Shown: positions 11,929 to 23,593 of the stretch, piece by piece | Numbering within the stretch: the stretch's first letter is position 1 | Layout: every line of letters starts with the position of its first letter | Assembly (NCBI GenBank): GCA_930367215.1 | Contig: OV884056.1 | Coordinates: 234,475,127 to 234,539,126, forward strand | Source: Pollenia angustigena | Lineage: Eukaryota > Arthropoda > Insecta > Diptera > Polleniidae | Direction: 5' to 3' | DNA length: 64,000 nucleotides | Notes under the pieces: model-generated | The model's input: the letters and a program-made list of their open reading frames with translations, nothing else | Databases searched by the model: none | What the model was told of the DNA's origin: nothing | Translations under genes and position numbers: made by a program

Positions 11929-13248
11929 TTTATTTAATATCAACAATATTATAGTAACTCTAAATATATCAATGTTTATCGCAATTATGAATTTGAGTAT
12001 TGCTGACCGAAAAATAATTATTTTTCTAACAACTTAATTATGATAACTTTCTAAACATATTATATTTCTCACAAGCATATCATGATATTTAATAGCCATA
12101 ACATGATAACTTTCTATACATTTATCATATCATGTTAAAGATGCAATCAAACTATTTTACTCTAATCATATTATGTTAGCGCCATTTGTAAAATAATTTT
12201 GAAGCAGTTGTGTCGTTTTTTTTATTTGTGAGCGGTTAAACAATTAAAAGATAAAATTCCATAAAAAAAATAAGTTTAAAGAAATTAAAATATTAGCGGA
12301 GTTCATTCAAGTATTAGTGATATAATAGTGCAAATGCAAAATATCATAGTTTTTTTGTAAAATCCAACAACAAAACACACAGAGATTTCGTTATATTTTA
12401 TAAAAGTGCTACGATATGTCACCAACATCTTAAAATCGAAAAAATGGACACACGCGGTTGCCCATGAAAACCACAGATTTTTAATTTGCTCTTTTGCAAG
12501 CCTTATATTGAACTCCGCTATTTGATTAACATTAAGAAAAATTGTAAAAAGCCACAAAATAAAAAATCGATGCAAAAATATTTTAATTTATTTTGTATTT
12601 TTATGACAGCTATGAAAGGTGCTGTATCATAATATGATTGCTTCTAAATTTATTATGATTAACATAATCCAATCGTGGATAATAAGTCATACAAAGTCAT
12701 TTTCATGATCCTGTATGATTTATTACCTGTTTATGGGAAGCATGGCTGAGTGCTATCGGACGCGTCACAGGTTGCGGATAGTGATATGCTCTGTAGATAT
12801 GCGGAGTAGCTGCAGTTATGCAGTCGCGGACAATCAGCGGTTTCAAGAGTAGAGTCTCAGAGGGTTTTCGGGTTGCGCCGGACTCCGTTTAAATTCTGAG
12901 TGCCAATGATCCTTGAAACGACGAGGCGAAAAATTGGCGCCTCCAAATATCCAATGCTAAAGGTTAAAGGGCAGCAGCTTTAACTTTTGTTGTAGAAAGG
13001 TGAAACTTACATTTGCTGTAACAGTTTTCTACAAAATATCTTGAGGCGTGAATCAAATGATGATGAAGCGGCAAAGGAACTGCGTTATCTTCGCCCAGGA
13101 AGGCTAGCAGCCCTAGCAGCTGGGATTGGATTCTATAGGCTTATAACCTGTTGATCTGAAAATCAAATCTATTCAAGAAAACTCAGAAAAAAGTAAAGAA
13201 CAAACACTCGAACTCTCGGCAACGACATATCGCAAACGTCCCTGGACT

Positions 13249-16169
13249 ATGATCGCAACGTGGAACATTCGTACTTTAAACGAACCAACCAAATTGGCAC
13301 AAGTCGTAAAGGAAATGAAGAAATATAAAATACCTATATTAGGATTATGCGAAGTAAGGCTGAAAAATTCTGGCGAACTCCAAACTGACGATGGATACAG
13401 ACTAATTTACTCCGGGAATGCCGATATGCATAAAAATGGTGTCGGATTCCTCTTATCTCCAACTGCAAAAATTCCATTTTGAGCTGGGAACCCATATCGG
13501 ATAGAATAATTCGTATACGACTCAAATCCAAGAGTAGAAATATAACGTTTATTCAGTGCTACGCACCTACAGAACCTGCCGCTTCATCAGAAAAGGATAA
13601 CTTTTACCAACAACTCGTTAAAACACTAAACGACTCAAACCGAAGAGATATTAAGCTTATATTAGGCGATATGAATGCCAAAGTCTGCTCGACATCAAAT
13701 ATCACCCCACATATTGTGGGAAACCATAGTTTCGAAAAGCGCTGCAACGATAATGGGGAAAGATTATTAGATTTTTGTGCAATGCACGGTTTCACTATTG
13801 GTGGAACAAAGTATCCTCATAAGGAAATTCACAAATATACTTGGGTGTCGCCAGGAGGACGGTACCGATCGCAAATTGATCACATTCTTATAGAAAGTAA
13901 ATGGCTTAACCTTTTAACCGATGTCCGAAATAAGCGCGGAGCAGATGTCTTCTCCGACCACATCCTAGTTGTTGGAAAAATATGCCTGCAAATTAAATAC
14001 AAGAAGAAACTGCAACAAATCAAACGTATTAAGTACAACATAGAAAAACTAACTACTGAAGATACTAAAACGAATTTCCTTTCATCCGTGGAAACTTACC
14101 TTGATGCAAATACAAACCAAAATATATTAGAATCTAACAACAGAACGGAAAAATCCTGGTCTGCACTAGAGAAAGCCGTTGGAGAATCCGCCCATCATAT
14201 CCTGGGCACCAAGCCACCAAATAGAAGGGAATGGATCAGTCAACTCACATGGCTGAAAATAGAAGAACGAAAGGAGACGCTGTCAAAGATAAATAGCTCA
14301 ATACAAGGATCCCATGAAGTCGACGAATTAAGAAGGAAATACTCATCATTAAACAAAGAAGTTAAACGTTTAGCACGCAGCGATAAGAGAAAATACATAT
14401 CTCATCACCTAACCGAAGCAGAAACAGCAGCACGCCACAACAACTTGCGAAAAACATACAAATCCATAACTGCTATTGCCAACAGCCGTCCTTCTGCTTC
14501 ACCTCCACTATTCTCTATTGACCGGAAACTAATAACTGACCAGGAACTGCAACTAACTAGATGGAAGCAACATTTCGAAAGCCTAGCTCATGACACAGTG
14601 ACAACGCCACAAACTGTCTCAACACCAAACATTACGCAAAACCACAATATCTCAGAAGCTCCTCCATCAATACAGGAAATCCGTTCAGCAATATCTAAAC
14701 TGAAAAACAATAAATCACCTGGAACGGACAACATAGTGCCAGAACTAATTAAAACCGACGCCGCCTATTTTTCCTCGGTACTTACACCTATCATCGAAGA
14801 TGTTTGGGCCCAGGGTACTATTCCGAAAAGGTGGACAGAAGGACTTATAATTCCTCTCCCAAAAAAAGGCGATCTCCGCCACTGTAATAATTGGCGTGGA
14901 ATAACGCTACTAAATACAATACAAAAAATCATCGCATTGGTATTGTTAGATCGCTTGTCCCCGCTCGCAATCAAGATAAGAGATGAACAAGCCGGTTTTA
15001 GAGAGGGAAGATCTTGTGCGTATCATATCGCAACGCTCAGAATCATCGTCGAGCAAGCGAAAGAACTGGACTCACCACTCTATGCACTTTTCATTGATTT
15101 TGAGCGTGCTTTTGACACTGTACATAGAGATAGTATATGGGATATACTTCGAAGGAACAATGTCCCGGAAAAACTTATAGGCATTATGCAAAGCATGTAC
15201 GAAGATGCGCCTAACTATGTATACTACAAGGGTAAATTCTCTGAAGTGCTTAAGATAAAGCAGGGCGTTCGGCAGGGATGCGTTCTTTCACCACTATTAT
15301 TTTTACTTGTTCTTGATGAAGTTATGAAAGCAACCAATAATCAGGCACCCCATGGGATCCAATGGATACCATTTTCAAAATTAAATGACCTGGCATATGC
15401 AGATGATCTCTGTCTATTGGCCCACAATTTCGAAAGCATAGAAAGTAAACTAACTGCACTAAGATCAAATGCCCTAAAAGTTGGTTTAAAAATCAATATA
15501 AAAAAGACCAAGCTTATGCGTATAGCTACTACAAACACAAACAACCTATACATAAATGGAACAGCTATCGAAAACGTAGTTTCCTTCTGTTATCTCGGAT
15601 GCATTGTTTCGAAAGATAACGGTGCTAGAGATGATGTTGACAATAGAATTAATAAATCCCGAAATGCTATGTCGAAATTGCAAAGTATATGGCAGTCAAA
15701 CGAACTATCTCAACGCACAAAGATTAAGATATATAATGCGTGTGTCAAATCGGTTCTTTTGTATGGTTGCGAAACGTGGGGCCTTACAAAATCCCAGATA
15801 AGAAAACTGCAAACATTTGAAAATCGATGTCTTCGCAGAATAATACGATGTTTTTGGCCGAATACTATTAGTAATGCCGAATTATTAAGCCAAACCAACC
15901 AAAAATCGATCACCTATGAAATAAAAAAGCGGTAATATGGGTGGATCGGTCATATACTAAGGTCAAACAACACCATTGCCAAAATAGCTCTACAGTACAA
16001 CCCCCAAGGTCAAAGGAGGGTAGGCAGACCTAAAAATACATGGCGCAAAACCGTTGAAAGAGAGTTACAACCGATTGGCTATTCATGGGCAGATGCGATA
16101 CGAACAGCACCAAACAGAACGAGTTGGAGACTATTAACTGAGGCCGTTTGCTCCCAAGCTGGAGATTAG
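13249..16169 (+). pseudogene. LINE endonuclease-reverse transcriptase, two disabling changes
   Basis: The product would nick DNA and copy the element RNA into the target. The ATG at 13249 opens the endonuclease (IATWNIRTLNEP). At 13479 the frame shifts by one base in a T run: reading stops at a TGA and continues at once in the next frame as LSWEPISDRIIRIRL. The endonuclease continues with GDMNAKV, SQIDHIL and SDHILV, which supply the expected Asn, Asp and His residues. The reverse transcriptase follows, with FIDFERAFD (motif A), QGVRQGCVLSPLLF and the catalytic LAYADDLCLL near 15390-15410. The C-terminal part has LLYGCETWG. A TAA at 15933 breaks the frame inside KKR-YGWIGHILR. The same frame then runs to GRPKNTWRKTVE and stops at 16169. 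Two small lesions suggest a fairly young insertion. Confidence 0.8.

Positions 16170-16170
<1 letters not shown>

Positions 16171-16206
<36 letters not shown>
16171..16206. repeat. (TA)n microsatellite at the LINE 3' end
   Basis: About 17 TA dinucleotides directly follow the LINE coding end. RTE elements commonly end in short simple repeats rather than poly(A), so this is taken as the 3' terminus and not as an independent microsatellite. Confidence 0.75.
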
Positions 16207-16208
<2 letters not shown>

Positions 16209-16461
16209 CATGATGATAATATGATTACTTCTTAGCTTATTATGATTAACATGACAATAATTTGATTACTTCTTAACTTAGTATGATTAACAAAATAATA
16301 ATATGATTAAGGGAAAAATATTATGATGCAGTATTACGAGTATATTTAGTCATAATATGATTCAATAATAATCTCAATATGGTGACTACAATCATAATTC
16401 TTATCATAATATGTTGCTCTTAGAATATGTTTACCACAACCATGTTTTCTCTTTGCGTGTG

Positions 16462-17880
16462 GCCAAAACTCGAAAAATAAAAGCGTCTAGATAAGATTTT
16501 TTTAGCATGCAGTTGGCTAGGGGGATCCTATAAGAAGTAAAAATTGTTAAGAGTAACGTCCTATACCCCAAAATATTTCATTATTTTCAGTTGGAGTTAT
16601 TTTCAGTACGGATAGTGCTGCCACCTGTTTATTTCACCATGCCTACTACTATGAAAAAAACTGAAGAAAAGGTGTGCGATATGTATTTTTCTTTTTTTTT
16701 TTCCTGAACTCGTCTTAATCCAAACTCGCGAACATGGAAAAAGAACCTTTGCGTGTAAGAAAGCGGACTTATTTGGTTTATATACAAGAGGTAATTTTCT
16801 CATTGAAAATACATGACCAGTAAGTAGTTGGAGGAACACAATATTTATTCATTCATCGTTGCACACTTTGCTTAGCTTCTATTTTAGAAAATTTGTTCCT
16901 TCTGTTCGTTTTTATTTTTCCATCCACAACCCAAAACTTGTTGTTGTTTCAGCACGTTTTGTTCATTGTATCTGTTGTTTAGTTTTCTAAACTAAAACCA
17001 TTTTGTATACACAAGCACGACATGTTTGCACAGAAGAACGTTTGAATGTATTTATTTCGTCAGTGTGTTAGTCAGGCTGAAAAAAGCAACGACATCAACA
17101 GAATAAGCAACATAACAGCAAATTACAAACTAATCCTTACATCACACCCATACAAGCATGTGCATGTATCCTGCATGTATAATACCTAATCCACTGTCAT
17201 ATCATCATCATCGACAACATCATAATCTTCATTATAGCTGGATTTTAATTCAATTATCCATTGGTTTATAATTTTAGTTCATAAAAAAAAATTTGGAATA
17301 AAATTAAAAATTCTAAATACACATCATCTCCTTAAATTGTGATGTCTTGCATACAAAATTATTCGCATTTGAAACAAAAAAAATATTTTTTTCTCACTTT
17401 TTGTTTTAGGGAAATGTTGTTTTTAGTATTGACTTTTTGTTCTGTTTTTAATATCAGATAAATATTAAAGGTTTAATTGAATTATTTATGCGGAATTGAT
17501 GCTAATTGAGGAATAAAATTAGTTTAAAGGAGTAAAAAAAAAAATTTTTATTTAATTATGACATGTAAATGGAAGTCGCAAAAAATACTTATATGAATAT
17601 CAGTATTTTGATGTGAATAAGGTGTGAGTTTTGTGAACGTCTGTGTTTACGTCTAAACTAAAGGCAGTGGTGTTCCCAGCGCTGGGGTCTATTTAGATTG
17701 AGTGGTATTGACATCTTGAGGCGCCACTGTCATCAAGGAGTACACCTTAAGTTTGATTTTAATTTTTTCAAGGTTTTCGATAAGTCGTTTTTACTTTAAA
17801 TTTATAAATTTTGATGAATCGAAGATGAATGGCTTTTTTTCATTCACGGCTTAAAATAAATTTATTAAATTGTTTTGAAA
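16462..17880. other. no gene seen
   Basis: This is a long AT-rich stretch without a supported reading frame. I saw no terminal repeats and no partner elsewhere in the window. A short CAGTGGTGTTCC...GGCGCCACTG inverted pair at 17665-17729 may be a hAT end remnant but is too small to call. Confidence 0.4.
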
Positions 17881-18176
17881 CATCCCAACTTTGATATTGT
17901 TACAAGTAAGACTTAGTTTCTTACGAAGACAATAGAATGAAGCGGTTTGTATTTTAATTTTGTTTTTTCTTTTAACCCACTTACAACTACAATTCGAGTC
18001 GGAAAGAACCCAACCAATTGTAGGGGGATGAAAGAAAAGATAAACTCACTGTTTATTGTTGGAGTTTTGTTTAATCTTTGATATTGTTACAAGTAAGACT
18101 GGACTGAGAGTGTTTATAACTCTTACTCGCTTTAGGATTTTATTTGTTTAATATTTTTGGCTTTTCTAAAATCTTT

Positions 18177-18240
18177 GGAAATGGTTTCCTGATGAGCTGG
18201 TCTAAGCAACCGGCGAAATGCGCATAGAATCTTGCTTTCC
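18177..18240 (+). ncRNA. hammerhead ribozyme, type I, copy A
   Basis: The conserved core CUGAUGA is at 18189-18195 and GAAA at 18215-18218. Helix II is GCUGGU (18196-18201) with ACCGGC (18209-18214), six pairs including one G-U, around a 7-nt loop. Helix III is very short: A18218-U18225, U-A and G-C pairs around a 2-nt CG loop, within the palindrome UGCGCA. The cleavage triplet is AUA, so cutting is predicted between 18226 and 18227. Helix I pairs UUC (18186-18188) with GAA (18227-18229), plus an outer GGAAA (18177-18181) with UUUCC (18236-18240), leaving an internal loop. A U-U mismatch weakens inner helix I. Short helix III types usually cut best as dimers. Confidence 0.75.
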
Positions 18241-18664
18241 CACAACAATACATTTCAGTGTATTTATCAAATATGAAAAACTGGGAATTTAGCACGTCAT
18301 ACGGAAATCGTATTAATAATAAACTTTGTATTCCCGAAAATAGCTTTGATAATATAATTGCATGTGCCCGTGCATAAAACTGAATTGGCAAATTGTTTTT
18401 TTTCGTTGTTTTCTTACGAAGACAATAGAATGAAGCGGTTTGTATTTTAATTTTGTTTTTTCTTTTAACCCACTTACAATTACAATTCGAGTCGGAAAGA
18501 ACCCAACCAATTGTAGGGGGATGTAAGAAAAGATAAATTCACTGTTTATTGTTGGAGTTTTATTTAAGCTTTGATATTGTTACAAGTTAGACTTAGAGTG
18601 TTTGTAACTCTTATTCGCTTTAGGATTTTATTTGTTTAATATTTTTGGCTTTTCTAAAATCTTT

Positions 18665-18728
18665 GGAAAAGGTTTCCTGATGAGCTGGTCTAAGCAACCG
18701 GCGAAATGCGCATAGAAGCTTGCTTTCC
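18665..18728 (+). ncRNA. hammerhead ribozyme, type I, copy B
   Basis: The core CUGAUGA is at 18677-18683 and GAAA at 18703-18706, with the same six-pair helix II as copy A. Helix III is the same 3-bp, 2-nt-loop form and the cleavage triplet is AUA, so cutting is predicted after 18714. Helix I is better than in copy A: AGGUUUC (18670-18676) pairs with GAAGCUU (18715-18721) using two G-U pairs, and GGAAA (18665-18669) pairs with UUUCC (18724-18728). Every invariant core nucleotide is present, so copy B is the stronger candidate for activity. Confidence 0.8.
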
Positions 18729-18808
18729 CACAACAATACATTTCAGTGTATTTATCAAGTATAAAAAACTGGGAATTTAGCACGTCATACGGAAATCGTA
18801 TTAATAAT

Positions 18809-19502
18809 CCCAAAGCAAATTTTGTATTTCATGTTTAATAAAATATAAAATTTATATCGTTCTAAAAAAACAGAAAAGTGTTTTTCATCGTTAAAAGTGA
18901 TTCCTTTCTGTTTAAATATACCTACACAGAAAAAAAAACACTCTAAATAAATCAAGTGTTTTATGATTACTTTAAGTACGAGTCGCATTCAAAAATTCAA
19001 GTACGAATAACACTAAAACGTACTCAAAACAATCCTAAATGGGATTACATTAGAATATCAATCCCGGAATTTCTTGAAATATGTATAAAATTCTTAAATC
19101 AAGAAAAAAGATCAATGTGGTGTTTATAGAACTCGAGCGCCTTACTCGTCCGTTCAACTTATATCTAAAACAAAAACAAAAACAAAACTTCGAAATTTGT
19201 TGAAAAATACTTTGTTTAACCTTTTATGGGCTTTTTTCTATTTTGGAAGAAGTGGTCTTATTTGAATATTTTTGCTGTAACTTTTGAATGAATAACGATA
19301 AATTAGTAAATTAAATTGTAAATCAGAGCATACTTTATGTGCTTTTAGAAAAAATACTTTTTTTTTTGTTTAACTAAAAAAAATTTAATATTTAAAATGT
19401 ATTTATATTAGCAAAATTTTTACATAAAATCCGTCTTTATTCTCAAAAATCCATAACTCCACAGATTTGACTCAAAACAGTCACTTAAGAAAATGTTATT
19501 AA
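18809..19502. other. no gene seen; one orphan CACAGAAAAAA end
   Basis: A TA-preceded CACAGAAAAAAAAACAC terminus sits at 18924. No matching right end was found, so it may be a truncated member of the TA-flanked TIR family. The rest is AT-rich without a supported frame. Confidence 0.4.
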
Positions 19503-20163
19503 TTATACCCACACCACAATAATAGAGAGGGTATTATACATTTGTTCTGATGTGTGTAACGCCTTAAAATATTGGTTTAAGACCCACCTTAAAGTATACC
19601 GATCGACTCAGAATCACTAACGATGTCCGTCCGACTGGCTGGCTGTCCATGTAACCTTGTGCGCAAAGTACAGGTCGCAATTTTGGAGATAATTTGATAA
19701 AATTTGGGAAATAGGTTTTGAAAATTGGCCAAATCGTAGGACCACGAGGGAAGATAGGGGGAAATTTCTTCCTCTCAGAAACTATCAAACCGATTTTAAT
19801 GAAATTTAAAACATACATAGAACCATATCTTTATGAACACAAAAGGGATGCATTTTTAAAAAAAAAGGGCCACGAGGGGAGATACGGCCAATTTCTGCCT
19901 CTCAAACCGATTTTAATGAAATTCAAAACATAGATAGATCCATATTTATATGGATACATAAGCTATTCAGTTTTTCAAAAATAGGATCACAAGGGGAGGT
20001 AGGGGGCAATTTCTGCCTCTCACAACTTTTTAAACCGATTTTAATGACTTTTATAAACATAGATAAATCCATATATGGACATATAAGCATGATGTGTTTT
20101 TTTATACTGTTGTGTAGGGTATCATATAGGCGGGCTTGACCAACTATACTTTCTTACTTGTTT
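19503..20163 (+). repeat. dispersed repeat, about 660 bp, copy 1
   Basis: It starts TTATACCCACACCACAATAA, followed by GAGAGGGTATTATACATTTG. It ends with GTAGGGTATCATATAGGCGG and ACTTTCTTACTTGTTTT. The interior has three diverged units of about 120 bp built on TTTCTGCCTCTCA / ACCGATTTTAATGA / CATATAAGC. A second copy in the opposite orientation is at 63036-63702. Ends recall the GTCCGTCTGTCC family at 9573-11928, so the two may share a mobilising system. Confidence 0.65.
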
Positions 20164-20244
20164 TATTTATAAATATTCAAAAAAAGAAAACAAACATTTT
20201 AGAAAGTAAACTTTAACAAAAAACTTAAAAGGCTTTTTATTTAT

Positions 20245-20940
20245 TTCATTTCAAAAACTTCAAAAGTATTATTTACTTCATCATTTCCTTCATCATTTAC
20301 TTTATAATCATCATTATCTTCATAATCATCACTAAAATTGTCTTCATCATCGTCATCATTATCTTTTTTACTGTGGGGAAGAATAAACTCCAATGCAGAC
20401 TTTGGCATTTACTCCATTTTCTTTTTACAACCATTTCGCATGCTTGGATCGGAACTTAACAGAAATCTATTGAACACGTCTTCTATGGTATTTTTTCCTA
20501 CCGCATTTATGCGAAAAGAGCTCCCTATTACTTTTAAAGTCCTTATATCTCACTTCTTGAGATTCGTCAGTTAGTTGGCCAATAGGCATTGGGAAAAGCG
20601 ATATAGTTTCTGGCCCGTGAATAAAGTATTTATGTAGAGTAGGATGCATGGAAAATGTTAAACAAATATCGGGGCAGTATCATTACCGAAATTTGAAAAT
20701 CTTACGACATTGCCCTCAACGCCACTGGAAAGAACAATTAATATTGTATGCATTTTTTTTATCAACTGCAAATCAATTTTTGTAATTTCTGCAGATACTT
20801 TAGCATTCTTAAAAAACGCCTTGCAGTTTTTCCATCGTTTGAGTTTCCAAAGCCTGGTTTTGGTTGGTCAACAATCAATCCAATTTTATCTCTAAATTCC
20901 CTTTAAATAATTTTTTTCAACATCGCACCTAGTTCGCCAT
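20245..20940 (-). pseudogene. transposase relic, possibly Transib/RAG1-like C-terminal region
   Basis: Reading the minus strand in pieces gives DQPKPGFGNSNDGKTARRF (about 20880-20820), then MHPTLHKYFIHGPETISLF (from 20649), then MPIGQLTDESQEVRYKDFK, followed by FSHKCGRKKY. After a frame change come SSDPSMRNGCKKKME, a TAA, then PKSALEFILPHSKKD and an acidic Asp/Glu-rich tail ending near 20248. The block H.KYFIHGPE..., IGQLTDESQE..., FK..R resembles the region of RAG1/Transib transposases around the catalytic glutamate. That assignment is from memory of the family pattern and is tentative. Several frame changes and stops make it a pseudogene. The ATC/TTC-rich tract at 20285-20370 is the coding strand complement of its acidic tail. 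Confidence 0.5.
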
Positions 20941-20962
20941 TTTCTTTTTATCGGGAATTTAT

Positions 20963-21958
20963 ACACGCAGAGAAAAAATATGGTTGGGCATGGTTACGGC
21001 AACAACACTATGTTTATTGTAACAATATATTGTTGTCGTACACAAATAATTGGTATTTTTATTTAATATCAACAATATTATAGTTGCTGTAAACATATCA
21101 ATGTTTATCGCAATTATAAATTTGAGTATTGTTGACCGAAAAATAATTATTTTTATAACAACTAAATTATGATAACTTTCAAAACATATTATATAACTCA
21201 CAACCATATCATGATATCTAATAGCCATAACATGATAACTTTCTATACATTTATCATATTATGTTAAAAATGCAATCAATTTATTTTTACTCTAAAAATA
21301 TTATGCTAGCGCCATTTGTAAAATTATTTTGAATCAGTTGTGTCGTTTGTTTTAAATGTGAGCGGTTAAACAAGATAAATTACCATAAAAAATAATAAAT
21401 TTAAAGAAATTAAAATAATTAATAATTAATAGTGCAAAATATCGTAGTAAAATCCAACAACAAATAGTGGACTCCGCTATTTTATTTACATCAAGAAAAA
21501 TTGTAAAAAGTCACAAAATACAAAATCGATACATACAAATTTTAATTTATTTTGTATTGTTATGACAGTTATTAAAGGAGCTGTATCATTATATAATTGC
21601 TTCTAAATTAATTATGATTAACATGATGATAATATGATTAATTTATTAGCTTATTATGATTAACATGACAATAATTTGATTAATATCTTAGCTTATTATG
21701 ATTAACATGATAATAATATGATTGCTTCTTAACTTATTATGATTTACATCACAATAATATGATTCCTTCTTAACTTATTATGATTAACAGAATAATAATA
21801 TGATTAAGGGACAAATATTATGATGTAATATTACGAATATATTTAGCCATTATATGATTCAATAATAATCTTAATATGGTGACTACAATCATGAATCTTA
21901 TCATAATATGTTGCTCTTAGATTATGTTTACCACAACCATGTTTTTTCTTTGCGTGTG
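20963..21958. mobile_element. 1-kb TIR element (CACGCAGAGAAAAAA family), copy 2, uninterrupted
   Basis: The ends ACACGCAGAGAAAAAATATG and the inverted CATGTTTTTTCTTTGCGTGT bound a 1-kb AT-rich body with many TTATGATTAACATGA words. It aligns by eye along its full length with the split copy at 9485-16461, so it defines the empty sites of the two insertions there. No coding capacity. Confidence 0.7.
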
Positions 21959-22283
21959 TGATAAGTGAATAAGACACTCAAAAAATCTAATCCATCCATC
22001 CAGGACAGATAAACCAAACTCTATTTCAGTTTTTTCAGAAAGAAAATAAAGAGGGTTGGTACGAAAATGATTTTACTTGTCAGCAAGCTGTGTGCTTTTA
22101 TTCGTAGATTTATTCACAAAGAGGGCTGGAAGTAATTTTTTTTCGTTAATTTTATCAAAAACAAAAAGGTATTATTGGCGTTTGAATTTCTTTCATAAAG
22201 TCGCCATTTTTGATCGCAGGGATCAAAGTCAATATCGAATTTTTGTGCATACCCAGAAAAAAAACATGTTTGATTATGGTCAC

Positions 22284-23464
22284 TAGACTGGTCGCATCTT
22301 GTATGGGATTTTTTTTTTTAATTTAATTGTTTGCGCTGCTTAAAATATGAGGTTTGGTGTAAGAAATCATGATCTAATTTTTCAGGTCAATCCGACGGTG
22401 CCTAGCCATGCCGGGTGGGGCCCAAAGTTCCCCATATTAGAAAAAAAAACATCTTTTCTATCAGATCTTTATAGTTATACTAGTTGAAAAGCCGAAAATC
22501 AAACATATGGCTTCGTTACGATCTTCAGCAGAGAAAGTACTTCAAGTGTGCCAAATTTCAGCTTCCTATGTCATCAGATGGCTTCAGAAAATAGGACATA
22601 CATGCAAACATCCTGACATACTAAGAAATTATATATTGTATAGATAGATTAACATATGTTCGCGCAACTCAAAAACGCTTTAGCTTATTGAAAAACTAAA
22701 AAAAAACAACTTTTGATTTTATGTATTCACAAAAAATGTGGCGGTTTAATAAAATTCTTAAATTAATTAAAATTTTTCGTCTTTTGTGAATACATAAAAT
22801 CAAAAGTTGTTAATAGATTTTAATCATTTATAGCTTGTTTTGTTTGCAATGTTGTTTTTTATATGTCTGCATAAAATTAGAAGCATAGCTGCATTTTTAA
22901 ATTTTTTATGAATTTTTAAAAACAAAAATTCCGAAATTTTAATAAAAAAATTATTTTTTTTTCCAGAAAAAAAAAATATGTTTCTAAAACGACTGCGCAT
23001 ATAAGAAAAACGTTTTACCTTTCTTAAAGTAAATTTTATTGCGGAATTTCGGTTTTTTTAGATTTTCAATAAACTAAAGCGTTTTTGAGTTACGCGAACA
23101 TATGTTAATCTATCTATACAATAAATAATTTCTTAGTATGTCAGGATGTTTGCATGTATGTCCTATTTTCTGAAGCCATCTGATGACATAGGAAGCTGAA
23201 ATTTGGCACACTTGAAGTACTTTCTCTGCTGAAGATCGTAACGAAGCCATATTTTTGAATTTCGGCTTTTCAACTAGTATAACTATAAAGATCTGATAGA
23301 AAAGATGTTTTTTTTTATAATATGGGGAACTTTGGGCCCCACCCGGCACGGCTAGGCACCGTCGGATTGACCTGAAAAATTAGATCATGATTTCTTACAC
23401 CAAACCTCATATTTTAAGCAGCGCAAACAATTAAATTAAAAAAAAAAAAATTGCGACCAGTCTA
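22284..23464. mobile_element. foldback element, 1.18 kb, arms of about 410 bp
   Basis: The left arm (22284-22693) and right arm (23050-23464) are near-perfect inverted copies, starting TAGACTGGTCGCA and ending TGCGACCAGTCTA. The flanks ATGGTCAC (22276-22283) and TTGGTCAC (23465-23472) look like an 8-bp target duplication with one change. The centre holds a second, smaller inverted repeat (TTGATTTTATGTATTCACAA and its complement, 22715-22805). A 79-codon frame in the right arm is not considered a gene because it is only arm sequence. Confidence 0.75.
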
Positions 23465-23593
23465 TTGGTCACTTCCAAAAAAATTATGTTTAATGAAAAT
23501 GTTTAAACATATTATGGTTAACCTAACCATATTATAGTCATCCACAACCATATTGGTTTAATTAAGGCTTTATCAAGAAGCCACATTCATATT

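Larger units (their letters stand above)
12669..16206 (+). mobile_element. near-full-length RTE-like LINE, 3.5 kb
   Basis: The element is delimited by AACATAAT (12661-12668) and AACATGAT (16207-16214), a probable 8-bp target duplication inside the host MITE. The host copy at 20963-21958 shows the uninterrupted sequence. It has a short 5' leader, one long coding region (apurinic-type endonuclease then reverse transcriptase) and a very short 3' tail ending in a TA microsatellite. This layout and size (3.2-3.6 kb, simple-repeat tail) is characteristic of the RTE clade. The exact clade needs a phylogeny. Confidence 0.75.
9485..16461. mobile_element. 1-kb TIR element (CACGCAGAGAAAAAA family), copy 1, broken by two insertions
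   Basis: The ends CACGCAGAGAAAAAATATGG and the inverted CCATGTTTTCTCTTTGCGTG match those of an uninterrupted copy at 20963-21958. Side-by-side reading shows the two extra blocks: a GTCCGTCTGTCC-type repeat between about 9573 and 11928, and an RTE-like LINE between 12669 and 16206. The interior is rich in TTATGATTAACATGAT words. No transposase is visible, so it is non-autonomous. Confidence 0.65.
17881..18808 (+). repeat. tandem duplication of a hammerhead-bearing unit (period about 490 bp)
   Basis: The word CTTACGAAGACAATAGAATG begins at 17920 and again at 18413, and the two units stay nearly identical to ATACGGAAATCGTATTAATAAT (18291 and 18787). A short sub-repeat, GATATTGTTACAAGTAAGAC, occurs at the left edge and within each unit. 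Each unit contains one hammerhead ribozyme in the same orientation; the two predicted cleavage sites are 488 nt apart. No reading frame of substance exists in the unit. Tandem non-coding units with one type I hammerhead each are the hallmark of retrozymes and of the terminal repeats of Penelope-like retroelements. No Penelope reverse transcriptase or GIY-YIG endonuclease is visible nearby. A third, diverged part-unit is at 29390-29580. Confidence 0.75.

Noticed and set aside
17665..17729. CAGTGGTGTTCC ... GGCGCCACTG inverted pair, possible hAT remnant
   Set aside because: Only about 10 of 12 terminal bases pair and no target duplication is visible. It may be chance.
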